Positions 21,818 through 31,580 of a DNA stretch of 64,000 nt are shown piece after piece. The DNA comes from Nitzschia sp. pyKryTriq1 (Eukaryota > Bacillariophyta > Bacillariophyceae > Bacillariales > Bacillariaceae). Made by a program: the position numbers and the translations under genes. The notes beneath the pieces are model-generated. The model did not search any database and had not been told where the DNA came from. It saw only the letters and a program-made list of their open reading frames with translations. Each line of letters opens with the position of its first letter. The stretch's first letter is position 1. The stretch spans positions 1,946,722 to 2,010,721 of the forward strand of contig OY101121.1 of assembly GCA_956465555.1 (NCBI GenBank), read 5' to 3'.

Positions 21818-21959
21818 ACTACCGTTATAGACGACGACGACAGACAGACTAAGAGACGACGACGACGACGACAGACAGACTACTAGACGTCTCACCTCTC
21901 AAAATACAGTACTCGAATACATCTCCATTATTCCTCTGCTGGCACCAACTCCATTCTTC

Positions 21960-22616
21960 TTAACAACACAACACAACACAACACAACGCAACGCAACGCA
22001 ACACAACACAACACAACCCAACCCAACGCAACCCACCCCAACCCAACCCAACCCAACCCAACGCAACGCAACGCAACGCAACGCAACAAAACCACACAAC
22101 AGAACACAACACAACACAACACAACACAACCCAAAATAAAACAAAACTTCTCGCAACGCAACGCAACAAAACCATGGAATCGGAAGACCTCGCTGGGGTA
22201 GAATTGTAGGTCTTGGTTCCAGGCTTGACATAGAACTCGAACCTACCCTGGTGCTCCAGGAGCCACGTGATGTTCTCATCTCCAAGGGTGATGTGGAGAT
22301 TGGCTGCCTTCTCTTGGAGTTTTGCAGGGACTAAAGCTAAGTAAGTTGCAAGGTGGGGACTCCGGGGATCAAGAGACCATTTACTCTTGTACATTTTGTC
22401 ACGATCAGGATTGGTTTGATAGTTGCGCCGACGGTGGTGGGAGAGGAGGAGGGAAGCAGGATGGACAGGTGCTGCTGGATTGGCTGCAGCTTCCTGAGGA
22501 GGATCAACTGGTGGAATTTGATCAGCAAGGTGTGGGAGTGGAATATTGTCGATGTGTTCAACATAGTCTTCGTCATCTTCTTCCTCCTCCAATGGTAGAA
22601 TGCCGACGGATGACAT
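21960..22616 (-). CDS. Orphan ORF running into a pentanucleotide satellite
   Basis: From ATG 22616 about 150 residues look protein-like. The N-terminus is acidic and Pro-rich (MSSVGILPLEEEEDDEDYVE). A Pro/Ala segment follows, then LDPRSPHLATYLALVPAKLQ, GDENITWLLEHQGRFEFYVK and PGTKTYNSTPARSSDSM. Beyond about 22170 the frame continues only because the satellite has no stop, giving a Val/Leu/Cys-rich tail. No family is recognised. Likely a truncated gene fragment joined to the repeat, or a gene whose 3' end was overrun by repeat expansion. Unspliced as read; a splice exit before the repeat is possible. Confidence 0.35.
   Translation of the reverse strand: MSSVGILPLEEEEDDEDYVEHIDNIPLPHLADQIPPVDPPQEAAANPAAPVHPASLLLSHHRRRNYQTNPDRDKMYKSKWSLDPRSPHLATYLALVPAKLQEKAANLHITLGDENITWLLEHQGRFEFYVKPGTKTYNSTPARSSDSMVLLRCVARSFVLFWVVLCCVVLCSVVWFCCVALRCVALGWVGLGWGGLRWVGLCCVVLRCVALCCVVLCC
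21962..22170. repeat. Pentanucleotide satellite (ACAAC and variants)
   Basis: Blocks of CACAA, CGCAA and CCCAA five-base units run in sub-arrays of a single variant each, interrupted by AAAACCA words and an AAAATAAAACAAAAC stretch. It has no stop codon in several frames of the minus strand, so ORFs read through it. Confidence 0.9.
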
Positions 22617-22918
22617 TGCACGAGATGTTGTATGGTAACAACGTTTCAAATACAAATAAAGATAGATGTATGGTTGATACGATGCAAATTGTATTTTTGT
22701 GAGAGTAGGGTCGGTGCGGATGGTGGAAGATGGACGCGACTGGGCGATTGCTACTGGGCAACAGGGATGTCGTAGGGGAATCGTGTGCTGATTGAGTCAT
22801 GTTGCAGCTTTTGCACCCATAGATGCAGCAGTCCTGGCACGTGCAAAATATTATGCAGGCATATGTAAATTATTTATCCTGCAACAGTGCTGGTCGGGTA
22901 GGAGTCCGGGGGGGGGGA
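22617..22918. other. Intergenic upstream of the second 5S portion
   Basis: No supported gene. A run of ten G bases is at about 22908-22917, directly before the 5S-like 3' portion. Confidence 0.5.
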
Positions 22919-22965
22919 CAGATACTACGGTGGGGGACCACGTTGGAATCCCGAGTGTTGTTCTC
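22919..22965 (+). rRNA. 5S rRNA-like, 3' portion, with Pol III terminator
   Basis: The stretch CAGATACTACGG...GGGGACC and ACGTTGGAATCCCGAGTG, ending GTTGTTCTC, matches the last third of a 5S rRNA, and a five-T run at 22966-22970 follows as a Pol III terminator. Its last nine bases, GTTGTTCTC, pair fully (with G-U pairs) with GGGAACGAC at 21155-21163, as helix I requires. The 5' part (93 bases) plus bases 22940-22965 (26) give 119, the usual 5S length. The 5' two thirds are missing here. Confidence 0.65.
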
Positions 22966-23156
22966 TTTTTGTCTTCCTCGTTTTTCATGGATCCGCGCCA
23001 GGGGTCGGGTACCGGGTACGTGGATTCCACGTTGATGCAGTACCGGGGGCATTTTTTGTTGGCAGCAGAAAAACGCAACCGCACACGATAGATAGGGCCG
23101 CGGTCGCAGGTTGTCACACAACACACAACCAAGTCGCATCAACCCAAACAGAAACA

Positions 23157-24494
23157 ATGACGGTAGCTGTAGCTTCCCAACCGGCAGACACTCGGGCCAA
23201 ACGAGCCTTTTGCAGTCATCAACCAAAGTGGCAACGTTTCCAGCCTACCCTATTGAATGTAGAAACGAAAAAAGCGGGGGAAACGGAGAAGGAAACCTAC
23301 CAATATCAACGTCAATACTCTCATGTGTATTCTCAACGGTTGACGGCCCTCCGCGATCGTTGCTGGCAGCAATTTGAGACCATTACCACCACCAGCAACT
23401 ACACTCGTATCAATCGTGTGCTGGAACTGCGGGAAGATGTGCCCAGTCGTATTGTTGGTACATTGGTGAAAGAAGCTGGTGACAAGGACGAAGCACCGAT
23501 TCACCCCGAAACAGAGTGCCGCCCGTCCGATGAACTCTTTTTGGAAGATGAAAGTGGCCGCGTCGCCTTGCAACTGGATCATGTGCACGATTGCTGTACC
23601 GGTCTTGTCGTCGGAATCCAAGGCAAAGTGGACAAGGTGGGAACCTTCCACGTCGAAGAGCTCGTCTTTCCCGCAGCACCTCCGCAACCGAATCTCGAGA
23701 GCCATTCTACCTTGCTTCCAGCGACTGTAGGCTCCGGTGAAAAGGCGCCTCATTTGCTCGTGGTGTCCTCTCTGTTGTGCGGTGACCCCAATGTGCCCTC
23801 ACTCCCCCGTGACATGCTGCTGGCCTACCTTCAAGGACAATTTACGCCCGACGCCGCCAAAGTGTGCCGGGTCCTCCTGGTCGGCGGAGGTCCTTCCGCC
23901 AACACTCAAGACCCACTGTTTGGCGTCAAGGAGTTCGACGCCTTTTGCCTTTCATTGACCAAGACGGGAATTCCGATCGATGTCATGCCGAGCAAGAACG
24001 ACCCCACCACTGCCAACTGGCCGCAGAGGCCTCTTCATTCCAGTTTGATGCCCCACGCAACTGCGATTGTACACCGAACGCCCAATCCGTATGCGGCCGC
24101 CTTGGGTTCCCAACTGGTCTTGGCCACTGACGGAGCCAATATTGAAGATTTGCAACGGCATACTCTTTTTCGGCAAGAGGATGGAAGCACCACGACTGCT
24201 GGTGAGATGGATGCCTTGAAGCGCACGCTCGAGTGGTCTCATATTTGCCCCACTGGACCTGATTCCGTCCCTACCGTTCCCCATATGGATCAAGATCCTA
24301 TGGTCTTGCAGCAACTTCCTCATCTATACGTGTGTGGAAATGCCACCAAGTTTGCGACGACTACTACCGACAAGACCACCTTGTTGTGTGTCCCCAAGTT
24401 TTCCGCCACCGGCGAGGCCGTCTTGGTAAATCTGGAAACCATGGGGGTCGGATTGTTGCGTTTCGAAGAAGACGAATCATCATCGTCGGCGTAA
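23157..24494 (+). CDS. POLD2: DNA polymerase delta small (B) subunit
   Basis: Single exon of 445 residues. This is the OB-fold plus inactive calcineurin-like phosphoesterase subunit that bridges the catalytic polymerase and the other subunits of Pol delta. Visible family marks are the N-terminal FQPTLLN and YSHVYSQRL region, then LFLEDESGRV and GLVVGIQGK of the OB fold. The phosphoesterase part has LLVVSSLLCGD, LLVGGGPSAN, IDVMPSKNDP, LHSSLMPHA, TPNPYAA and ATDGANIEDL. The end reads LEWSHICPTGPDSVP and PHLYVCGNATKF. Length agrees with the family (about 430-470). Metal-binding His residues of active phosphoesterases are absent, as is usual. The protein acts in the nucleus at replication forks. 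Confidence 0.93.
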   Translation: MTVAVASQPADTRAKRAFCSHQPKWQRFQPTLLNVETKKAGETEKETYQYQRQYSHVYSQRLTALRDRCWQQFETITTTSNYTRINRVLELREDVPSRIVGTLVKEAGDKDEAPIHPETECRPSDELFLEDESGRVALQLDHVHDCCTGLVVGIQGKVDKVGTFHVEELVFPAAPPQPNLESHSTLLPATVGSGEKAPHLLVVSSLLCGDPNVPSLPRDMLLAYLQGQFTPDAAKVCRVLLVGGGPSANTQDPLFGVKEFDAFCLSLTKTGIPIDVMPSKNDPTTANWPQRPLHSSLMPHATAIVHRTPNPYAAALGSQLVLATDGANIEDLQRHTLFRQEDGSTTTAGEMDALKRTLEWSHICPTGPDSVPTVPHMDQDPMVLQQLPHLYVCGNATKFATTTTDKTTLLCVPKFSATGEAVLVNLETMGVGLLRFEEDESSSSA

Positions 24495-24811
24495 GGATTG
24501 GTAAGTGTGGGTATCCTCTTATACTACAAGCACCCGTATTCTCCACCCCAGGGAACGCAAAAGGTGACACGGGTAAATATATTATATTAGATGAATTCTA
24601 ACTTAAAACAACGCAACGGGTTCTGGTTCTAGATTGTTGCGGTGCACCGTAGATCGAGAAAAGGGTTTATGTGAAAATTGTACAAGCAATATACGTTCTT
24701 TAAAAAATACCATTCATGCATTCTTGATCCATCACTCGCCGTGTCTTGCTTGTTTATCGACTGAAATCCTGACTGCTGTCAAAGCCCGAGAAAGTGCACT
24801 TGGTGGAAGAG
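24495..24811. other. Convergent intergenic region
   Basis: Lies between the 3' ends of POLD2 and the ankyrin exon. AT-rich near 24570-24610; nothing else supported. Confidence 0.5.
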
Positions 24812-25216
24812 TCATCGTTCTGAACAACGATTGCTTTGGGCCAACTTGGCTGCCTGAATTAGATTTTGAGTGATGGAATGGATGACCGACAAAGACGATG
24901 GGGATGATGATTCCATTGTGGCGTAATAGTCCAAGGGCGTCTGGTCGTCGTGATCACGGGCCAAGGAAACTTTGGGGTCAATGGAGAGGAGGGTGGTTGT
25001 GATTTCGGTCATGATACGATGGGCAGCATCATCGTCCTCTGGTAGCCCTAGTATACCTGGCGAAGCAGCAACATCTGTCATTGTGTTGCCCTTGAGGCCT
25101 TTCTCTGTCATTTTTGTATCTTCTTTTGCCTTTTTGGCGGCACACCACAACACGGCATGTCGGCGCATGGCGACGTGCAATGGGGAACATCCTTCATTAT
25201 CAGTGGCATAGACGGT
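24812..25216 (-). CDS. Ankyrin-repeat 3' exon without a visible 5' part
   Basis: A 135-codon frame follows an acceptor-like ACAATAG at 25217. It encodes ankyrin-type segments DNEGCSPLHVAMRRHA and DHDDQTPLDYYA, a Lys/Glu/Asp-rich middle, and a helical C-terminus. The upstream frame is closed by the TAG of the acceptor, so an earlier exon is needed. The stop of the LRR gene lies only 25 bases upstream on the same strand. Either this exon is an alternative 3' end of the LRR gene, or a former ankyrin gene has lost its 5' part. I found no strong donor that joins it in phase. Confidence 0.5.
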   Translation of the reverse strand, partial: TVYATDNEGCSPLHVAMRRHAVLWCAAKKAKEDTKMTEKGLKGNTMTDVAASPGILGLPEDDDAAHRIMTEITTTLLSIDPKVSLARDHDDQTPLDYYATMESSSPSSLSVIHSITQNLIQAAKLAQSNRCSER

Positions 25217-25241
25217 CTATTGTAAACCTGTCGTCAACACA

Positions 25242-27864
25242 TTAGTCATGATCGGAGTAATACGACGAACCGCTGCTGTTGCTGCTACTACTGTTGCTGC
25301 GGCGCTGTTGATCTCCCTCGTCGCTAGAGTCGTCGGCGTCTTCCATTTCACTATCTTCCTCGTTGTCATTATTTTGGAACGGTGCAACAAAATTTTCGTC
25401 GTCGCTTTCTTCATCAGTATCGTCACCTAGGCGTCGAATCATTCCATCCTCATCCGACCCCTTGGCGTTAATCCTGACGCATTTCAGCCCTGGTAGTCCA
25501 TTCTGTAGTTGGTCGAGCCCCCGGCTATCCTCAATACCCCGGCAACCATACAGTGCAATTGATTGCAACTTCACCAAATCGCTGAAGTGAACTAGAGCGG
25601 ATGACGTTACTCGAGTGTTGCTTAGGTTCAACGTCTTGAGGTTGGAAAGTGCGGCCAGGGCTGCCGCGCCGCGATTAGTGATTCGCTCATTCTGGGACAA
25701 GTTTAGGCTTGTCAGATTCTCCAACGTGGCCAAAAAAGCACATCCCATATCTCCAACACCACCACCACATAGTTCCAGAGATTCCAAAGACTTGATTCGT
25801 GCAACGTGCGAGCAGCCGGAATCTGTGATTCTTCCCGAAAAGATGTCCAACGACTTAAGATTGGTCAATCCTCGTAAATGCCACAGGCCATCATCCCCGA
25901 TTTCTCGACTATCCAGATTGAGCACCTCGAGCGATGTGAGCTTCGCCAAGTTTCGCAGGCCTCCATTTGAAATATTGCAGTAGAACAATGAAAGACGCTT
26001 CAATTTCTTGAATTTCGCCAAATGCACCATTCCGAGATCGGAGAGCTCCGTATCAGCCAAATCCAGAGAGACCAAGTTAGGGACAATAGTGTTATCCGCC
26101 AAATGACTAAAGAACAAGGATGGCTTGAGTGAGATTGCTGGACTTGACATGATCCGGGCTTTATTTCTTCATTATACTTACGCGATTGACCAGTCACCCA
26201 CGAGGCAGGAATCCAAGTTGAGTTCTTCAAGACTCGGCAATTCCGTCAGCTTAGCCAAATGAGAGTCCCTCACCACGGAGTAGCAAAGATCCAAACGCTT
26301 CAACGACTGGATATTCCCCTGCCATGATGTTCGTCTAAAAATCCAAACGAGTGAGTGAGTTCATGATCGCATCAGAGCTTTTCCTGAACAAGCCACTCGA
26401 AATGGTACTTACAAAATTCCAGGGCAATAGGAGACGTCTAGGCTTTTGAGGTTGTTCATTTGTGCTAATGCTTTCCCAAGAGCAGAACTTCCCACCTCGG
26501 AACATCCATTCAAGTCAAGCTCTTCGAGTCCTCGGAGCCTTGACAAGTATTCGGCTCCCGTGTCGGTGATGGAGCAGCGAGCCAGGCTTAAGATCCGAAG
26601 AACTGTCGACCGTCCGGCCTGTCTTGTCAAGGTATCCACTCCGTTATCGCTGATGAGACGGCACCATCCCAACGATAGCTCCTCGATTTCCTCGAGATTC
26701 TCTAACGCCTCTAAACCACTATCAGTGATCAGATCACACTGTGACAAGTCCAACTTCTTGAGTCGGAATAGACCAGAAAGGCCAGCAAGGGCGCGATCCG
26801 TAACACAGCGACATCCATCCAAGGATAGCGCCTCCAATGAGTTCAGGTGGGAAATGTTGATGATTGCCTCGTCTGTGAGTCTTCGACAATTAGCCAACGA
26901 TAGAGTGTGCAACCGGTGGGATATGGAGAACGCCAATAGTCCACGCCCAACAATAGAATAACAGTTGTCAAGCCGTGCCACCTCAAGCCTGCTGAGATCT
27001 GCAAGTTTGATCAATCCTCTGTCAGTGAGGCGTTGGGATCCTCGTAGATCGAGTAATGTCATGTTACTTGTGATCGAAGATGGATGTTGAGTAGCTTCGT
27101 AGTGCATGATATGTTCTTGCTGCGGTGAGTAAATGTGCCCAGCATGCGGTGCGTCACGCATGGTGTGATCAGGCGCACCTGTAGGCGACACATACGGCGT
27201 CGAGGAGGCAGAGACGAACGAACCAGTCGAACAAGATGATTCTTCTGCGGGGCAGTGGCTTTCATGCGATGCATTGTAGAAAACTTCAGAAGACCTCTCG
27301 ACGTGGGAACTGTCCAAATCCATGCTTTCAACAAGTCGGTCTGCTGGGTGCTGGGCCGATAGTTGTGGCGAAGAAGCGGCAGAAGAAAAGCTCTGGGAGC
27401 TCAAGGGCTCAAACCATTCGTCAGTCACTCCACGGCAACCCGACAGCATGAGCGACCCCAGTTCACAATTTTTCAGCACTCTTAGGGTTGTAGCGTTGAT
27501 AGCATTGTGCTTGACAAGCGAGGTGACGACATTGTCCACTACATCTTGTGGAAGTCCAGGTGGCAATTCCCCGTCTAAATACGCCAGGGATCGGCAAAGA
27601 GAGTCCGTACAGAGTTCTGCGAGAGTCTTGGGCGAGCGCAATCCATTGTCTTCTTTGACGTAATTATCTGCGAGGGGGTAAAGATGAAAGATTGACTCGT
27701 CGGGGAGCTGGAGTTGAAGGAGGCTTCATCGTGAGGAGAAAATTGCTGACTTACATCGACAGAACATGGGACGAGATACGATTTCTTACCTGTCCAGGGA
27801 CTGAGTGGCGTGAGAATTTACGGCCTTCTAGCGAGGCTGATCTGCCATTATCCCGCTCCTTCAT
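25242..27864 (-). CDS. Leucine-rich repeat (RNI-like) protein
   Basis: Four exons are inferred: 27864-27790, 27707-26413, 26334-26182 and 26106-25242, giving about 795 residues. All joins are in phase with gtaag donors: GQ|LPDES, I-L-R-T-S-W and S-I-A-H-L. The protein starts with a short basic leader and then LPDESIFHLYPLADNYV. A Ser-rich insert lies near 110-200. From about 210 on there are some twenty LRRs of the cysteine-containing RNI type (LRGSQRLTDRGLIKLADLS, LDGCRCVTDRALAGLSGLF). The C-terminus is acidic and Ser-rich. Such proteins are usually protein-binding scaffolds; no F-box is evident. No membrane segment or signal peptide is seen. Confidence 0.82.
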
Positions 27865-28443
27865 TTTCAAATAGCACGCAAAGGTACAGAGGTGAGAGCT
27901 TTTCAACTCCATTCATCGAAATTCTGAGCGACACGAGAAACCTACGCTTCTTTGGTTCGGGGAACCTGGCCTGGATGTGTTCTGTTGTCTATGCATCGAA
28001 CAAGCCCCTCCCATCCTTGTTGACATGTGATACTTTTAATGTTATCTTCCAGCAGATCTGGATAGATAGTTTTCTTTCTCGACAGAAAAAGAAGAAGAAA
28101 GGTCGATGCGAACAACTAACGACTAACAATGAGAGATGTTCTGTTTGTGTACTGGAATGATGAATGATCTGTTCCGTGCGTGCATGCATCCCAAAAGCAT
28201 GCATGATGCTGGCGGCAAAAAACAGAACGATGATGACACGCGCATTCTCGATGATTTCGTTTGTTCTGCTTCTGATGATGATGGCTGTTGGCGGGGCGCG
28301 CCTCATAACTTTAGGTTTTCCGGTTACCATACAATAAGTAAATCCATCAGTGTGACATGCCATTTAAGGAAATGATAGATATAGCCATGAATAGTGTATA
28401 CTGAATTCACATAATGTAAGAATTAATGTTCCTATTGTTGGAA
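27865..28443. other. Intergenic, no supported gene
   Basis: Has an AAAGAAGAAAGG run near 28090 and GCATGCATG words near 28180-28205. No supported coding or RNA gene. Confidence 0.5.
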
Positions 28444-29156
28444 TCAGGCAGACTCCAAAATAGCGTTATGCAAACGTTTGTCGAACTCCCATATTATGCG
28501 TGTCTGAAAATTGATGACGATGTCACCGACCGCCAGCTTTTGCTTGAATAAAATCTTCGCTAACAACCGGCGGGTGACGGACGCACGGTGTGACGGAGAT
28601 ACATATGGAATCATCGATATCGTCGGTCCATTCTCTGCTGGTAGAGTGGAGAGTGTAGAGCTACTGCAGATCAACTCCAAGTCTGGCTTCGTCGACAAAG
28701 AATCCCCCAGAAGCACCAAAGCAGTCTAGCTGAAATATAGGATGAAAAGAAGGGAAAGCTTACATTGTGTAGCACATCCATTCCATGCGTCGGAGATGGC
28801 GAAGAGGCGCAGGTTTAGGTCGTTGGGACTAGTTGTGCGTGTAATTGTGGTACGGTACTAAAGACGCTTCTAACACAACTTTCCTGCTAAAGATCTTGAT
28901 CAGCTTTCCAAGAAGCAAATGTTGCAAATGATAGGCTGTGCCCACTGGATCGAGAAGGCAGGAACCAAGAGCCTCTACCTTACCTACTCGCTCCGGGGTA
29001 ACAGATTTTCTCGATAGCTGGACATCGGAAAATCTCTAGTATATACTTGCCTTGGCACATAGAGTACCGATACGAAAGGGCCAGCTATTGGTCTGGGTCC
29101 AGTAAGGAGCAGAGGATCGCTTACCTTCGCCCCCGCAATCCTAAGAGTTCCAACAT
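28444..29156 (-). CDS. Cryptic small multi-exon gene, function unknown
   Basis: Reading splice signals gives a possible four-exon gene of about 139 residues: 29156-29125, 29033-28979, 28857-28764 and 28682-28444. It would read MLELLGLRGR, then RFSDVQLSRKSVTPERVGK, then YRTTITRTTSPNDLNLRLFA and ISDAWNGCATQ, then a C-terminal part ending in IVINFQTRIIWEFDKRLHNA. The first three joins use clear GT donors (gtaagc, gtagag) and AG acceptors. The last join is uncertain, because the best acceptor (TATATTTCAG) leads quickly to a stop and another acceptor must be used to reach the long C-terminal frame. No family recognised. Confidence 0.38.
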
Positions 29157-29381
29157 GGTATATTTTTTGTCATCCGTGTGCGAGGCTGTTTATACCTACC
29201 ATTACCTACCAAGCGTTCGTAGCATCCCACTTTTCTTTCACAGGACAGGCTATCCATGATGATTGCCGTGCATCATTAGGGGTTTCACTAGGGACAAAGG
29301 CGATGGGTACACTGAGTCCTGTAACGGCAGTTTCGCAGAAGAGGGAAGACTAGTCTTGACCAGTCCAACGACGAAAATGTC

Positions 29382-30135
29382 TCATCGCGGACCGTACTGC
29401 CCCGGAGCACCAAAGGGTCCGCCTCGACCCCCGCCTCCACCGCCACCGGGACCACCACGGCCTCCCATACCGCCGCGGCCGCCACCAGCACCACCACGGC
29501 CAAACCCACCTCTTCCGCCGCCGCCGCCGGTGCCACCACCGCGACCACCGAAACGGCCTCCGAATCCGCCTATTCGTCGCTCGTTTGCCTTTCGCAGGAT
29601 AGCCGCTGCTTGACCTACCGCTTGTCCTACTCCTTCCGGAGGAGCACCACCGTGCTTTCGCCAGTGCTTGATTCTAAGTGCACAGCATTTCATGAAACGG
29701 AGCCACGAGACCGACATATAGGCAAGAGTGGATGAGTATTAGATGCTGGTCTGGTAGAAATCATCATCCCAAAATATCGAAGGTATCACAACTGCCCGCC
29801 TACAAGGCTTAGTATTGCCCCTTCATGCTGTTATCATTTCAAATAATAAAATAATACACTTACCTATTGAACATGGGAGCATGCTTGAGCATGTCGGGTA
29901 AGACAATAAAGACAATCTCGGGTCCGCGGACATATACTTGGTTGATTTTCCGTTTCATTCCGCTGGGGTCACGGATGATCGCATTCTTGATGTACAAGTT
30001 CATTTGATCTTCGGCCTCAAACAAGAGGCCGCGAATCAGCTCACCCTTCTTGGTCTCTATCTCAATTACCGCACCTTCAGCGTCGTGTAGTACAACGATC
30101 GGAATACCGACCCGATTGTTTCCAACGACAGACAT
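29382..30135 (-). CDS. SNRPD3: Small nuclear ribonucleoprotein SmD3
   Basis: Exons 30135-29864 and 29673-29382 give about 187 residues. The Sm fold is complete: Sm1 in IPIVVLHDAEGAVIEIETKK, GELIRGLLFEAEDQMNLYIK, and Sm2 in INQVYVRGPEIVFIVLPDML followed by KHAPMF. This order matches SmD3, a member of the heptameric ring on U1, U2, U4 and U5 snRNAs. The intron falls right after the Sm fold (N-R-I-K-H-W). The C-terminal tail of about 70 residues is Gly/Arg-rich (FGGRFGGRGGG), corresponding to the RG tail of other SmD3 proteins that is a target of arginine methylation, but it is longer and very Gly-rich. Confidence 0.92.
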
Positions 30136-31580
30136 GGCGCTACTAACGTTGGCTGCCGCGAGACTTGCTCAGATCCTAATACAACAAAGGGGGCCAACGA
30201 TACGTGGATGTTGGGATTCACAACTAGCAAAGGGATGCTACAACACTAGAAGGCGTTGGGTACCAGTACAAGGGATGTGTAATTTGTACAGTACCTTGTA
30301 GTCCGCCCTCGACAAACAACAAAACCCCGCAGCCCGCCATCGTCCATCGTCGTCTCATGGGCGAAAAGGCACGGCCATCGGCAGCCGCAAAAATAAAATT
30401 CTCGCTGGCCTGACATCCGGACAGACAGCAATGTTCAATAAAAATGGTCGACCAATTCGAGTGAGCGGAAGGCCCTGCGTGCCCTGTGAACTGTGAACAG
30501 CTTCACTGTTGAAATCCGTAAGTTCAAAGCAGTGCGGTGAGCGGCTTACGACAACACACAACAATCACGTCGGTGGTTTTGCGTGCTGGTCCTCTGCCTT
30601 GCTTGGCCGCCATTTCCTGTGCAAAATGCTGAGGACTGAAAAGTCAGTCTTTTTACCAGTGTGTGTACGCAAAAGTACTGGGGTAATTGGGACCGGTGCC
30701 GGGCGCCGAGTGGTAGCGAAGAGGAGGGCATCCTTCATACATGGACAGTCACTAAGCAAAAGCGGTAATACATAGAGTAAAGGTGCACCCAGCAAAGAGG
30801 AAGGTGTCCTTGAGAGATGGACAGCCCCTAAGCAAAAGGGGTAATACATAGAGTAAAGGTGCACCTGACAGAAGAAAGTAGACGTTGGTTTGATACTGTA
30901 CGAGTCGCATGCGCACCTGTCAAGCTTTCATTTTCGTCGATGCTACAGCGTTTGGACACTGCCATCTCCAGCCTTCCACCAAACTCCACTATTTTTGGTC
31001 CTGTGATCATGGGATAGTACGCGTATAAATCCATCTTCACATAACGCTCTACGGACCTGTCTACATTCTCGAACAGGTCTTCCAGGGACAGACAGCGGGC
31101 CGCTTGGCGGAGTCGTTGGTTCTTGAACAAGTACACAATTCGACGGAATCGATGGACAAGGAGTGGAATTCAGCTCGGGAACATTCAGATATGGTTAGTA
31201 GCATAAGAGACAAGACAATGTTAGCTCTTTCAATAGATAGCGAATCTTTGATCGTTAGACAAACGAACAGTTCGAGATGCGCGCGGGCAGCGCCAACAGA
31301 CATTCTCGACTGGTAGGCGAAGCTTGGGCGAAGGATACCTGGTACAGTACAGTACCTGGTACCGGTATGAGGATTACTGTTGTGTAGGATAGTGTTACAA
31401 ACTGTAGGATATCATCTTCTTTCGTTTTGTTGTGTTCTGTTTCTCGAAGCGAGCGACGAGCAACGAGCACCATGGCCGCATGGCACAACCCAACGACCAC
31501 AACGGCAGCGCTTTGAATCCATCACAACAGCGAGTCGTCGTCCGCATCCTTCCTCGCACACGTACGTTTCGTGCAACAAC
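30136..31580. other. Intergenic with tandem duplication and a possible lone exon
   Basis: Upstream of two divergent genes. It contains the 76 bp duplication at 30721-30872 and a GTAC-rich palindrome cluster at about 31338-31368. On the minus strand at about 30918-31165 an open stretch reads RIVYLFKNQRLRQAARCLSL, EDLFENVDRSVERYVKMDLY and AYYPMITGPKIVEFGGRLEM, ending at a possible donor (ACAGgtgcgc). It looks coding but has no start, no clear acceptor, and no known family. I do not call a gene. Confidence 0.4.
30721..30872. repeat. Imperfect tandem duplication of a 76 bp unit
   Basis: Copies at 30721-30796 and 30797-30872 share GAGGA.GG, ATGGACAG, CTAAGCAAAAG, then GGTAATACATAGAGTAAAGG and TGCACC. 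The second half of each copy is nearly identical; the first half has drifted. Confidence 0.8.

Noticed and set aside
31380-31580. Upstream extension of the phosphoesterase frame
   Set aside because: The added residues are His/Arg/Thr-rich with no signal peptide, and the conserved core begins right after ATG 31581.
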